64,000 nt of DNA from an uncultured Clostridia bacterium (GTDB taxonomy: Bacteria; Bacillota; Clostridia; TANB77; CAG-508), in assembly GCA_934177725.1 (NCBI GenBank), contig CAKPPO010000009.1, positions 7,866-71,865 on the forward strand, read 5' to 3'. The translations under genes and the position numbers were made by a program. Of the stretch, positions 15,456-25,025 are shown piece after piece. Numbering within the stretch: the stretch's first letter is position 1; each line of letters begins with the position of its first letter. The notes under the pieces were generated by a model. That model searched no databases. It saw only the letters and a program-made list of their open reading frames with translations, and was not told where the DNA came from.

Positions 15456-16928
15456 TTATAATTTATTTATGATACTATTTACTATAATTCTTTCATCAAA
15501 TGGATATTTTACACCATTTATTTCTTGGTAAGGTTCATGTCCTTTACCTGCTAAAACTATAATGTCCTTTTTATCTGCCATACTAATTGCTTTCTTTATA
15601 GCTTCAACTCTATCTACTACTACAGTATATTTTCCTTTTGTTTTCTTTATTCCTTCTTCAATTTGGCTTACTATCTTTTCAGAATCTTCTGTACGTGGAT
15701 TGTCTGATGTTATAATTGTAAAATCTGCAATTCTTCCTGAGATTTCCCCCATTATTGGTCTTTTGGTTGTATCTCTATCTCCTCCACAGCCAAATACAGA
15801 TATTACTCTTCCTCTAGTATATGATTTAACTGCATTTAGTATGTTTTCCAAACTTTCTGGTGAATGTGCATAATCTATCATTATTGTTAAATCTTTTTTG
15901 TTGTTTACAAGTTCTGATCTTCCTGGAACTCTAACTTCTTCTAATGCTTCTTTTATTTGTTCAGCATTTGCTCCTAATTTTTCTGAAACACAAATTGCTG
16001 CTAGTGAATTGTATACACTAAATCTACCTGGAATGCATGTTTTTATTCTTTCATTTTTCATTCCTATTTTTACTTTAAAGTCTACATATGAATTTGTAAT
16101 TGTAATATCTTTTGCTAAAACATTGCAATAATTATCTATTCCATATGTTGTTATATTACATTCTGGCACAAGTTTTGGCAATTTTGCAACATGAAAATCA
16201 TCTGCGTTTATAAAACCTGTTTTACACATTTTAAATAATTGTACTTTTGAACTAAAGTAATCTTCCATATTTGGATGTTCTTTTGGACTAATATGATCTT
16301 CTGAAAAGTTTGTAAATACTCCTATATCAAAATCACATCCTGCTACTCTGTGTAATTTTAAGCTTTGTGAAGATACTTCCATAACAACTACATCTACATT
16401 TTCTTCTACCATTTTAGCAAATATAGCTTGCAATTTATTACTCTCTGGTGTTGTTCTATCACTATCTTCTAGTTTTTTATCACCTATATATATAGCTATA
16501 GTTCCAATTAAGCCTACTTTTTTTCCTGCTTTTTCTAGCACTTTTTTAATCATAAATGTTGTTGTTGTTTTTCCTTTGGTTCCTGTAACTCCTATTAATT
16601 TGAATTTTCTAGATGGATTTCCATAGAAATTACATGAGCATATTGCTAAAGCATATCTTGTATCTTTTGCGATAACAACTGTAATTCCTTCTGGAATTTT
16701 TTTAACAAATTCTGCAGTTACTCCTTCTTCCAATATTACTGCTTTTGCCCCACTATTTATTGCTGTATCTACATATTCATGTCCATCTGTGTCGAAACCT
16801 TTTATTGCTACAAATAAGCCATTTTCTTTTATATTTCTTGAATCTTTATCCAAATTTGTTATTTCTAAATCTAAATCTCCCTTTACTTTTAATCCTTCTA
16901 TTCCTACTAAAATTTCTTTTAATTTCAT
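15456..16928 (-). CDS. murE: UDP-MurNAc-L-Ala-D-Glu:meso-diaminopimelate ligase
   Basis: The 490-residue Mur ligase adds the third stem-peptide residue. It has the ATP loop GVTGTKGKTTTTFMIKKVL, MEVSSQSLKLHRV, FTNFSEDHISPKEHPNMEDY and the C-terminal GCGGDRDTTKRPIMG. The specificity motif is SDNPRTE; the DNPR form is diagnostic of meso-diaminopimelate rather than lysine. I chose ATG 16928 because it has an AGGAGG ribosome binding site at 16940-16935; the frame stays open to 16991 without one. Confidence 0.94.
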   Translation of the reverse strand: MKLKEILVGIEGLKVKGDLDLEITNLDKDSRNIKENGLFVAIKGFDTDGHEYVDTAINSGAKAVILEEGVTAEFVKKIPEGITVVIAKDTRYALAICSCNFYGNPSRKFKLIGVTGTKGKTTTTFMIKKVLEKAGKKVGLIGTIAIYIGDKKLEDSDRTTPESNKLQAIFAKMVEENVDVVVMEVSSQSLKLHRVAGCDFDIGVFTNFSEDHISPKEHPNMEDYFSSKVQLFKMCKTGFINADDFHVAKLPKLVPECNITTYGIDNYCNVLAKDITITNSYVDFKVKIGMKNERIKTCIPGRFSVYNSLAAICVSEKLGANAEQIKEALEEVRVPGRSELVNNKKDLTIMIDYAHSPESLENILNAVKSYTRGRVISVFGCGGDRDTTKRPIMGEISGRIADFTIITSDNPRTEDSEKIVSQIEEGIKKTKGKYTVVVDRVEAIKKAISMADKKDIIVLAGKGHEPYQEINGVKYPFDERIIVNSIINKL

Positions 16929-17056
16929 AGGATACCTCCTGTTTTTTATGTATTTATAAGTTGGTTTTTTATAATTATTAAAAACCAACATAATTATATA
17001 ACTAAAGTTCTTATTTGTAAATTATATTATTAAAAAAAATAATCATTACTAAAAAG

Positions 17057-17093
17057 AAAAGAAAGTTTTAAGATATTTTTAAAACTTTCTTTT
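17057..17093. terminator. Terminator after the GH3 gene
   Basis: AAAAGAAAGTTTTA (17057-17070) pairs exactly with TAAAACTTTCTTTT (17080-17093), about 40 bases past the stop of the minus-strand GH3 gene. Confidence 0.65.
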
Positions 17094-17130
17094 GCCTTTT
17101 TATTAATTTTGATAATATAAATTATTAACA

Positions 17131-19506
17131 CTATTTAATATATTCTTTAAAGAATTTGCAATCGTTATACTCTAAATTGTTTTTTGCTATTTCTAATAAT
17201 TCATTTACCATTTCTTTAGTATATTTACTGCTTTTTTTCTCATAAAATTTCTTTAATGGTTTTTGTAAATCCATCATTACTTTCGTAGCTTTATTAACAT
17301 TTTGTTCCTCTAATAACTGATTCATCTTCTTTATTTCATGTTCATAAATAACTTTTCCTACATTTGTGTCTTTTAGTTGCTCTAAAGTATTTTCTTCTGT
17401 AATGTTTTCTTTTTTTATGTATCTATCTGGAACTTTTCTTCCTAATAATTCTTCAAATTCTTCTAATGTTACGTCTTGTATATTTCCATTTTGATAATGT
17501 TTTCCATATTTTTTTGTTATATTTGTATCTTTTGAATCTACAAATATTTCTTGTTGCAACACAATATTTCTACTTGATTTTCCTATTAAAATATTATATT
17601 TTCCTTCTTCTACTGACCATTTATTTGTTTCTACATTATAATATGAAAAATCATCACTTGTTAATGATATCTTTATTTTCTTTTCTTCGTTTGGTTTTAG
17701 CTCAATTTTTTCAAAGCCTTTTAATTCTTTTTTTGCTTTAAAAATATTAGGATTTTGTTCACTAATATACAATTGTGCTATTTCTTTTCCTTCTATATTT
17801 CCTATATTTTTTATTTTAAAAAATACCTCAATGTTTTCTTCTAATTTATTAATTTTTAAATCAGAATATTCAAAATTAGTATAACTTAATCCATATCCAA
17901 ATGGATATAATACATTAGTGTTATTTGTATCATAATATCTATATCCTATATAAATTGCTTCTTGATATTCTACACTAGCTTCTGTTCCTGGATAATTTTT
18001 AAAACATGGTGTATCTTCTAAACAATTTGGATATGTTTCTGTTAATTTTCCACTTGGATTTACTTTTCCTAATAAGCAATTTACTATAGCCTTTCCTCCC
18101 GCTTCTCCTCCTAAATATCCTGTAATTATTGCTTTAACTTTATCTTTCCATGGCATTGTAATTGGAGAACCGTTTGATAATACAATAACTATATTACTAT
18201 TTACTTTACTAATTTCTTCAATTAAATTATTTTGATTTTTTGGCAATTCTAATGTCGTCCTATCCATTCCTTCTGATTCATAATTTTCCGTTAAACCTGC
18301 AAAAATGACTACAATATCATTTTCTTTTGCTATTTTTACTGCCTCTTTTCTATATTCTTCATCTTCTTGTGTTTCTATTCTTCCATACCCTTTAGCATAT
18401 TCAAATTGTATACTTTCTTGTTTTAAGCAATCATATGCACTTTCTAATTTATACGGATTAATTGTAGAGCTTCCCGCTCCTTGGTATCTAGGATTTTTAG
18501 CCATATCACCTATTAATGCTATTTTTTGTTTTTTTAGTGGTAGTATTTCTTCTTCATTTTTTAATAATACTACTGCTTCTTCTGCTATACTTAAAGCTAT
18601 TCTATGATGTTCTTCTCTGTCATATTTTTCTATTTTCTTTCTTTTATTAACTTTAAATGTTACATCTAAAATTCTATCTACTATTTCATCTAAGTATTGT
18701 TCACTAACTCTATTTTCCTTTACTGCATTAACTATTTCGTCTACTCCATCTCCTCTGCCTCCTGGCATTTCTAGTTCATTACCTGCTATTAATCCTTCTA
18801 CCCTATCGTTTTCTGCTCCCCAATCTGTAATAACAATTCCATTAAATTTCCATTCTTTTTTTAAAATATCTAACAATTCTTTGTTTTCAGTACAATATCT
18901 ATCATTTAATTTGTTATAAGCGCTCATAACAGATAAAGGATTTGCTTGTTTAACAATCATTTCGAACGCTTTTAAGTATATTTCTCTTAGAGTTCTTTCA
19001 TCTACTACAGCATTAATTGTTCTTCTTCTGTTTTCTTGATTATTAACAGCAAAGTGTTTTACACATGCTCCCACTCCATTTGCTTGTAATCCTTTTACAT
19101 ACTCTGTTCCCATTATTCCTGTCAAATAAGGGTCTTCCGAAAAATATTCAAAGTTTCTTCCACACAAAGGACTCCTTTTTATATTAATAGCTGGGCCTAA
19201 AACAATATCTACATCTTCATATGTTGCTTCTTCTCCCAAAGCTTTTCCTAAAGAATATGCCATTTTTTTATTCCAAGTATTAGCTACTGTAGATGATGCT
19301 GGAAAACATGTAGATATTTCACTTTCATTAATTCCTAAATTATCTGCTTCTTTCTTTTGAACTCTTAGACCATGAGGCCCATCTGACATTGTTATATTGG
19401 GAATTTCTAATCTTTCTATATTTTGACTATGCCAATAATCTTTTCCTACACATAAACTTGCTTTTTCTTCTAAAGTCATTTTATTTATTATCTTTTCATA
19501 TTTCAT
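17131..19506 (-). CDS. Glycoside hydrolase family 3 (beta-glucosidase-like)
   Basis: The 791-residue protein is a complete GH3 enzyme without a signal peptide, so probably cytoplasmic. It has MSDGPHGLRVQ, DIVLGPAINIKRSPLCGRNF, FEYFSEDPYLTG, VKHFAVNNQENRRRTINAVV (Lys-His substrate site), SAYNKLNDRYC and the nucleophile region GIVITDWGAEND. The second domain shows ALIGDMAKNPRYQGAGSS and the third is fibronectin III-like (FGYGLSYTNFEYSDLKI). A C-terminal extension of about 110 charged residues is not part of the usual family. It sits inside the cell-wall cluster, but I see no reason to assign it to wall metabolism; oligosaccharide use is likelier. Confidence 0.9.
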   Translation of the reverse strand: MKYEKIINKMTLEEKASLCVGKDYWHSQNIERLEIPNITMSDGPHGLRVQKKEADNLGINESEISTCFPASSTVANTWNKKMAYSLGKALGEEATYEDVDIVLGPAINIKRSPLCGRNFEYFSEDPYLTGIMGTEYVKGLQANGVGACVKHFAVNNQENRRRTINAVVDERTLREIYLKAFEMIVKQANPLSVMSAYNKLNDRYCTENKELLDILKKEWKFNGIVITDWGAENDRVEGLIAGNELEMPGGRGDGVDEIVNAVKENRVSEQYLDEIVDRILDVTFKVNKRKKIEKYDREEHHRIALSIAEEAVVLLKNEEEILPLKKQKIALIGDMAKNPRYQGAGSSTINPYKLESAYDCLKQESIQFEYAKGYGRIETQEDEEYRKEAVKIAKENDIVVIFAGLTENYESEGMDRTTLELPKNQNNLIEEISKVNSNIVIVLSNGSPITMPWKDKVKAIITGYLGGEAGGKAIVNCLLGKVNPSGKLTETYPNCLEDTPCFKNYPGTEASVEYQEAIYIGYRYYDTNNTNVLYPFGYGLSYTNFEYSDLKINKLEENIEVFFKIKNIGNIEGKEIAQLYISEQNPNIFKAKKELKGFEKIELKPNEEKKIKISLTSDDFSYYNVETNKWSVEEGKYNILIGKSSRNIVLQQEIFVDSKDTNITKKYGKHYQNGNIQDVTLEEFEELLGRKVPDRYIKKENITEENTLEQLKDTNVGKVIYEHEIKKMNQLLEEQNVNKATKVMMDLQKPLKKFYEKKSSKYTKEMVNELLEIAKNNLEYNDCKFFKEYIK

Positions 19507-19579
19507 ATTTCTACCTTCTTTTACTATTTGCTATGTTTAATATATATCATAAGCTAAATTAAATTACAATAAAAAATTA

Positions 19580-19608
19580 TTGCATTTTTTATATCTTTAT
19601 TGTATAAT
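19580..19608 (+). promoter_or_regulatory. Promoter of the GT2 gene
   Basis: TTGCAT (19580-19585), a 17-base spacer and TATAAT (19603-19608) lie about 80 bases before the ATG at 19688, which has a GGAGGG ribosome binding site. Confidence 0.65.
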
Positions 19609-19687
19609 GCTAAACATAATATGTATGGTATCGTAATATGTTGATTTTTTACTAATTAGTTAATTTCATCGTAAGGAGGGAAAATCT

Positions 19688-20551
19688 ATGCTATTTAGTG
19701 TTATCATCCCAGCATATAATGCTGAGTCTACTATTCGGAAAACTTTAAATAGTGTGTTAAATCAAACTTTTAAAGATTTTGAAGTAGTAGTCATTGACGA
19801 TGGTTCTACAGACGGCACTTCTACAATTTTGAAAGAATATGCAAGCAAAGATAGTAGAGTACATGTATATACTTTTAAAAATGCTGGTGTTTCTGTTTCT
19901 CGTCAACGTGGTATTAATAATTCAAATGGTCAATTCATTGTCTTTGTTGATTCAGATGATACTATTGAACCAGAATTATTATCGAATCTCTATAGTGCGA
20001 TTAAATCTTACCCAACTACTGATTTGATTCGTTATCAGTCTCGCATTATTGCAGATAGTCCCAAGAAGGATCATGGAAGATATAATTATTATGAGCCTTC
20101 CAAATCTTCTATCTCTGGCATAGACGCCATAAGAACATGGTCTATACCTGGTAAAAAGTATGCTGTCTATTGGTTATTTGCTTTTAGCAGAACTTTATTC
20201 TTAAAAAACTCTTTTCCAGAGGATTTGAGATGTTATGAAGATGTTGCTTTAATTCCTATTTTAATAGGAACTGCTAGTTTAGTAACAACTATTAACTATG
20301 TTGGGTATAATTATACCTATAATAATTCTTTTAGTTTAACTCATGCTAATGACTTAGCAACCCAGAAATCACGGGTATTAGATTTCTACAAATCCTTTGA
20401 ATATGCTGTGTCTCACTTTAAGAATTTGCCTAATGTAACTCCACATGATATCGATTTTTTTGAGAAAGATTATCAGAGGCGATTGAATGGTAAATTTAAT
20501 TCTTTAAGTGATGAATTAAAGAAAGAATTTTCTAGTATTTATGGCAAGTAA
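19688..20551 (+). CDS. Family 2 glycosyltransferase
   Basis: The 287-residue GT-A enzyme starts FSVIIPAYNAESTIRKTLNS, followed by FEVVVIDDGSTDGTS and the metal-binding VFVDSDDTIEPELL (DSD at about 89-91). The second half (RCYEDVALIPILI, a GT2 acceptor-side ED motif) is normal for capsule or wall polysaccharide transferases; the sugar is not predictable. It is a lone plus-strand gene inserted between minus-strand genes. It has two in-frame CGG codons (19736-19738 and 20372-20374) and more CGT and C-ending codons than its neighbours, which suggests horizontal acquisition. Confidence 0.88.
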   Translation: MLFSVIIPAYNAESTIRKTLNSVLNQTFKDFEVVVIDDGSTDGTSTILKEYASKDSRVHVYTFKNAGVSVSRQRGINNSNGQFIVFVDSDDTIEPELLSNLYSAIKSYPTTDLIRYQSRIIADSPKKDHGRYNYYEPSKSSISGIDAIRTWSIPGKKYAVYWLFAFSRTLFLKNSFPEDLRCYEDVALIPILIGTASLVTTINYVGYNYTYNNSFSLTHANDLATQKSRVLDFYKSFEYAVSHFKNLPNVTPHDIDFFEKDYQRRLNGKFNSLSDELKKEFSSIYGK

Positions 20552-20595
20552 AAATAAAAGGTACTTCATTTAATTTTGAAGTACCTTTTATTTTT
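20550..20595. terminator. Bidirectional terminator between the GT2 and DUF402 genes
   Basis: 19-bp perfect arms (20550-20568 and 20577-20595, core AAAAGGTACTTCA) with A and T runs on either side sit between two convergent genes. Confidence 0.88.
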
Positions 20596-21124
20596 CTAAT
20601 AACTCTAAATATTTATATGAAAAGTTCTTTAATTTTTCTAAATTTGCTTTTGCAAACTCTATAATTTTATTTGCTTTTTCATATGCTAATTCATAATCTT
20701 TTTTACTTATTATCTTTTGTTTGTATGCTTGTTCTAGCTCATCTTCGTCTAATAAATGTATTCTTCCATCATGTACAATAACAACATCTAAATATAAATC
20801 ATCTTCATATGGTATGCCATCTTGTACTCCTAAATTTCTTGCAATGTCTATATACCATTCTACTATTTCTTTGTTATTATTAAAAATTGCTGTAATGCAA
20901 CAGTTTCTATTTTCAGGATATATTTCTAACCAATAATATCCTTTTGCTAATATACATCTTTCTTCTGGGTCTACACGCCATTCTTCTTTTACTTCTTCTA
21001 TTTGAAGCAATGATATATTTCCTACAAATTCTTTATTATTAATATACATATTTTTGCATTTACTTTTTAGAATACTAGTGTTTGCTCTTCCATCTGCAAA
21101 TCTTCTTTTCAGTTTTTGTTCCAT
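20588..21124 (-). CDS. DUF402-domain protein (nucleotide phosphatase/RNA-binding family)
   Basis: The 178-residue protein matches the DUF402 pattern: CCITAIFNNNKEIVEWYIDI, then a GIPYEDDLYLDVVIVHDGR stretch whose acidic residues bind divalent metal, and LLDEDELEQAYKQKIISKKDY. Characterised relatives hydrolyse nucleoside di- and triphosphates or bind RNA; I cannot choose between these. It lies downstream of the spoVD-like gene in the dcw region, separated by 129 bases. Confidence 0.8.
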   Translation of the reverse strand: MEQKLKRRFADGRANTSILKSKCKNMYINNKEFVGNISLLQIEEVKEEWRVDPEERCILAKGYYWLEIYPENRNCCITAIFNNNKEIVEWYIDIARNLGVQDGIPYEDDLYLDVVIVHDGRIHLLDEDELEQAYKQKIISKKDYELAYEKANKIIEFAKANLEKLKNFSYKYLELLEK

Positions 21125-21253
21125 CTTTATTCACCATTTTAATATTACTATATTAATTGCAAAAAGTCTAGAGTGCCTTATTTCTAATTATGCTTTACAA
21201 ATTTTTATTTCTTATAAAATCTCCTTCAAATTCTTCTGCTAAGATGTAAATAT

Positions 21254-23407
21254 TTAATTTGTCAACTCTACGTAAATGTTTGCTTCTTCTTTAACTTTCA
21301 CTCCTGCTTTTGGTGTTTGTTCTTTTATTATAGTATTTTCTTTGTCTATCCCTTCTTGTTCATTATTTATAACTAATTTCAAATTATTTTCTTTTAGTAT
21401 ACTTTCCGCTTCCTTTATACTTTTTCCTTCTATATTAGGCACTTGGACGTCATTTTTTACTTGTTCTTCTTCCTCGTTATCTTTTACTACTTCTAAATAT
21501 GGTAATACCTCCCCAAATATTTGTGAACCTATTGGTGCTGCAACTCCACCTCCTTGGTGACCTCCTTCTCCTGTTGGATTATACAAAGTTATTAACACAG
21601 CTACACTTGGATCTGATATTGGTGCCACGCCTATGAATGATGTTACATATTTTCCTGTGTTTACGCCATCTTCTGAAGTTCCCGTTTTTCCACCTATTCT
21701 ATAGCCTTTAACTTGAGAGTTTCTACCTGTTCCATCTGCTACAACAGATTCCATCATACTTAATACATTTTTTGCTGTTTCTTCTGAAATTACTCTATCC
21801 TTTTTTATTACTTCTACTTCTTTTCTTTCCCCTGTTTTTCCATCTATAGTTGCTTTTACTACTCTTGGCTGTATATATGTTCCACCATTTGCAATAGTTG
21901 ACACCATTGTTACCATTTGAATAGGGGTTACTTCAAAACGTTGCCCAAAAGCTATTGTTCCAAGCTCTACTGGTCCAACTTTTTCTTCTTTTAAAAATAT
22001 ACTTCCTGCTTCTCCTGGTAAATCTATTCCTGTTTTTCTTAAAAATCCAAACTTTTCTAAATAACTATAATATGTGTGCACTCCTAATTTTTGTCCTAAC
22101 CCTATAAATACTGGGTTACATGAATTCATTAATGCCTGTCTTAAACTTTCACTTCCATGTGGTCTATAATATCTCCAACATTTCATTCTTACTCCCGCAA
22201 TTTCAATTCCTCCTGTACAGCAAAATTCCCCTGCCTTATCTACTTCTGCTATTTTTTCTTCTAAAGATGCTGATGCTGTTACTAATTTGAAAGTTGAACC
22301 CGGTTCATAAGTATCTGAAACAGCTTTGTTCCTCCACATTGCTTGCATATTTTTGGTTTTATCTTCTTGTGAAAGAGTATCCCATACACTTTTTAATTCA
22401 TCTGTATTCGGAGAATATGGCTCATTCAAATTGTAATTTGGATACCCTGCCAAAGCCAATACATCCCCATTTTTTGGATTCATTACTATTATGTTTCCAC
22501 CATCTGTGCACTTATTGTCTATACACGCTTCTTTTAAATATTTTTCTGCAATTCCTTGTATTGTACTATCTATAGTTAATACCAAGTCATCTCCATTTAC
22601 AGCTTTTATATAATCTTCTGAAGTGTCATCAATATCTCCACCTTTTGCATCTCTTAGCTTTGTAATTTTTCCTGTACTACCTTTTAAAGTTTTATCATAT
22701 AAAGCCTCTATTCCATCTAGCCCTTGATTGTCACTACCACAAAATCCTATAATTTGAGATGCTAAATTGTTAAATGGATAATATCTTTTTGTGTCCTCAT
22801 CAATATTAATCCCTGTTGTAATATTATTATTTTGCATCCATACTCTTAATTCATCAGCTTTTTCTTTGTCTACCTTCTTAATTATTGTTTCTATAGAACT
22901 TCTTTTACTTACTTTTTTTAAAACCTTTTCATAATCTAATGAGAATATATTTGATAGTGCAGTTGCTATTTTTTCTCTATCTTCTTTTTTTATAGTAGTT
23001 GGTGTAACTGTTATTGTTTCTACTGTTGAGCTAACTGCTAAAATGGTCTTTCCAGTTGCATCATAAATAGTCCCTCTTTTAGGGTTAATATTTCTGTCTA
23101 GTGTTTGTTGCATATATGCCATAGATTGCAATTCTTCTCCTTGTACAAATTGAATGAATCCAATTCTTACTACTAATAAGGCAAGTAGTAATATGGCAAT
23201 TATCATTTCTCGTTTCATTCTTTTCTTTTTGGCTAATGTGCCTATTGGTTCTGAATTTCTTTTATTCTTTTTATTTAATTTCTTAAAATTTATTGGCTTT
23301 CTATTTTTTAACTTTTTTATCTCTTTATCATTTACTTGTCTTTTAATTTCTTTTTCAATTTTTACTTTTAACTTTTGCTTTGGTGTTTTCTTTTTTCTCT
23401 CCTTCAA
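21254..23407 (-). CDS. Class B penicillin-binding protein with one PASTA domain (FtsI/SpoVD type)
   Basis: The 717-residue transpeptidase has a long basic cytoplasmic N-terminus, one membrane helix (about 70-88, EMIIAILLLALLVVRIGFI), a dimerisation domain (RGTIYDATGKTILAVS), and the transpeptidase motifs STFK in YEPGSTFKLVTA, SCN in LMNSCNPVFIGLG and KTG in RIGGKTGTSEDG. One PASTA domain ends the protein (VPNIEGKSIKEAESILKENN). It crosslinks septal or spore-cortex peptidoglycan with a SEDS partner. Position next to ftsL fits FtsI; the PASTA tail fits SpoVD. A second similar PBP is at 27795-30065, so one of the pair may be sporulation specific. Confidence 0.93.
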   Translation of the reverse strand: MKERKKKTPKQKLKVKIEKEIKRQVNDKEIKKLKNRKPINFKKLNKKNKRNSEPIGTLAKKKRMKREMIIAILLLALLVVRIGFIQFVQGEELQSMAYMQQTLDRNINPKRGTIYDATGKTILAVSSTVETITVTPTTIKKEDREKIATALSNIFSLDYEKVLKKVSKRSSIETIIKKVDKEKADELRVWMQNNNITTGINIDEDTKRYYPFNNLASQIIGFCGSDNQGLDGIEALYDKTLKGSTGKITKLRDAKGGDIDDTSEDYIKAVNGDDLVLTIDSTIQGIAEKYLKEACIDNKCTDGGNIIVMNPKNGDVLALAGYPNYNLNEPYSPNTDELKSVWDTLSQEDKTKNMQAMWRNKAVSDTYEPGSTFKLVTASASLEEKIAEVDKAGEFCCTGGIEIAGVRMKCWRYYRPHGSESLRQALMNSCNPVFIGLGQKLGVHTYYSYLEKFGFLRKTGIDLPGEAGSIFLKEEKVGPVELGTIAFGQRFEVTPIQMVTMVSTIANGGTYIQPRVVKATIDGKTGERKEVEVIKKDRVISEETAKNVLSMMESVVADGTGRNSQVKGYRIGGKTGTSEDGVNTGKYVTSFIGVAPISDPSVAVLITLYNPTGEGGHQGGGVAAPIGSQIFGEVLPYLEVVKDNEEEEQVKNDVQVPNIEGKSIKEAESILKENNLKLVINNEQEGIDKENTIIKEQTPKAGVKVKEEANIYVELTN

Positions 23408-23500
23408 CCTTATCCCTCACATTCTTAAGTTTATATTATCTCTTATATTAAGAATATGATAAAAGAATGATTCTCATGACCTGTTTTTGGGGACGGAGCA

Positions 23501-23542
23501 AAAAAATAGAAGTAAAATTTTATATTTTTACCTCTATTTTTT
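23501..23542. terminator. Hairpin after the FtsL-like gene
   Basis: AAAAAATAGAAGTAAAA (23501-23517) pairs with 23526-23542 with one G-U pair and overlaps the stop of the minus-strand ftsL-like gene. A GGGGACGG sequence sits directly next to it (23489-23496). Confidence 0.6.
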
Positions 23543-24056
23543 ATTTAAATAAATTTGTTATTGTATTTATAATATTTTGGAAAAAGTTTGTATCTTCCTC
23601 TATTATTACTTCTTCTTTTGCAGATTCTATATAGTCTTTCTTTGGTAAGCTTACATATACTTTTTGACTATTTGATAGCTTTTGCATTCCTAGTTTTTCT
23701 TTTGCTGATTGCTCTACATTATTTAGATTTAATGTTTTTTCTATATTAACTTTTAATTGTTCGTTTTCTTTTTCAATAGCACTTACTTCTTTTTTCAACT
23801 TTTCTTTTTTGTTAAAGCTTTCTGTTATAAGTGAGTTTTGGTAGCCCATAGCAAATAAAATTGTAAAGGCAACAGCAATATATAAAACTAATTTTGCCTT
23901 TGGTTTCATTTTTTTCTTTGGAGCATTTTTTTCTACCTTCATACTTTTAGTTGAAGATTTTTTTTGTTTATATGGGTTCTTTTTAGGTTCGTACTCAGGT
24001 TGTAATTTTCTAGGGCTAGTTTCATATTGGTACCCTTGATATTTAGGATATGCCAT
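23541..24056 (-). CDS. ftsL: FtsL-like cell division protein
   Basis: The 171-residue bitopic protein has a basic, Lys/Pro-rich cytoplasmic segment of about 55 residues, one membrane helix (about 57-72, LVLYIAVAFTILFAMGYQ), a coiled coil (NKKEKLKKEVSAIEKENEQL) and a short acidic-hydrophobic tail. This architecture and its position between rsmH and the class B PBP identify FtsL, which links the divisome to FtsW-FtsI; sequence conservation in the family is low. It starts 37 bases after rsmH ends. Confidence 0.8.
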   Translation of the reverse strand: MAYPKYQGYQYETSPRKLQPEYEPKKNPYKQKKSSTKSMKVEKNAPKKKMKPKAKLVLYIAVAFTILFAMGYQNSLITESFNKKEKLKKEVSAIEKENEQLKVNIEKTLNLNNVEQSAKEKLGMQKLSNSQKVYVSLPKKDYIESAKEEVIIEEDTNFFQNIINTITNLFK

Positions 24057-24092
24057 TTGCTTTAACTCACCTCTTTCCTTCGTATATTTTTT

Positions 24093-25025
24093 CTATTGTG
24101 CTTTTTCAAAAATTCTTAATTTTGCACTTTTAGATCTTGAGTTTTCTTCTTGTTCTTCTTTTGATGCTACTATTGGTTTTTTATTTATTATTTTTCCTTC
24201 TGAATGATATCCACACACGCAATATGGTAAATCTTTTGGGCATGTGCATTTACCTTCTGCATCTAAATATGCTTGCTTAACTGCTCTATCTTCTAAGGAA
24301 TGGAATGTAATTACACATAGCCTACCTTCTGGCTTTAAGCATTCTATACAATTTCTTATAGTTTCTTTTAGTGGTTCTATTTCATTATTTACTTCTATTC
24401 TGATAGCTTGAAATGTTCTTTTTGCTGGATGTCCATCCTTTTGTTTTGAGATAGGTATTGATTTTTTTATAATATCTACTAATTGCATAGTTGTTTCGAT
24501 TGGTGAAATTTGCCTTTCTTTTACAATGTTTCTTGCGATATTTTTTGCAAATCTTTCTTCACCATATTCTTCTATAATTTTGCTAAGTTTTTCTTCTGTA
24601 TAATTGTTTACAACATCTTTTGCTGTTAGTTCTTGGGTTTTATCCATTCTCATATCTAATGTAGCTTCTCCCATATAGCTAAATCCTCTTGCTCTTTCAT
24701 CTAATTGGTATGAAGATACTCCCAAGTCTAATAATATTCCGTCTACTTTATCTATTTGTATGCTTTTTAGTAATTCTTTTATATCATCATGGTTTCCATG
24801 TAAATATACTACATTCTGATATTCTCTAAGTCTTTCTTTTGCTGCTTTAAGTGCCTCTTCATCTCTGTCTATTCCTATTAGTTTTCCTTTAGAAGATAGG
24901 CTTTTCAATATTTCACTGCTATGACCTGCTCCCCCTAAAGTTCCATCTACATATATTCCATTTTCTTTTATATTTAATCCTTCAATACATTCTTGTAGTA
25001 ATACACTTTTATGTTTAAATTCCAC
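24093..25025 (-). CDS. rsmH: 16S rRNA (cytosine1402-N4)-methyltransferase
   Basis: This 310-residue SAM-dependent enzyme methylates N4 of C1402 in the ribosomal P site. It shows HKSVLLQECIEGLNIKENG, the SAM loop YVDGTLGGAGHS, GIDRDEEAL, GILLDLGVSSYQLDERARGF, MRMDKTQELTAKDVVN, HPAKRTFQAIRIEVNNE and RLCVITFHSLEDRAVK. A cysteine cluster (CTCPKDLPYCVCGYHSEG) near the end is usual in the family. It is the second gene of the mraZ-led cluster, but 322 bases of unusual repeat-bearing sequence separate it from mraZ. Confidence 0.95.
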   Translation of the reverse strand: MEFKHKSVLLQECIEGLNIKENGIYVDGTLGGAGHSSEILKSLSSKGKLIGIDRDEEALKAAKERLREYQNVVYLHGNHDDIKELLKSIQIDKVDGILLDLGVSSYQLDERARGFSYMGEATLDMRMDKTQELTAKDVVNNYTEEKLSKIIEEYGEERFAKNIARNIVKERQISPIETTMQLVDIIKKSIPISKQKDGHPAKRTFQAIRIEVNNEIEPLKETIRNCIECLKPEGRLCVITFHSLEDRAVKQAYLDAEGKCTCPKDLPYCVCGYHSEGKIINKKPIVASKEEQEENSRSKSAKLRIFEKAQ

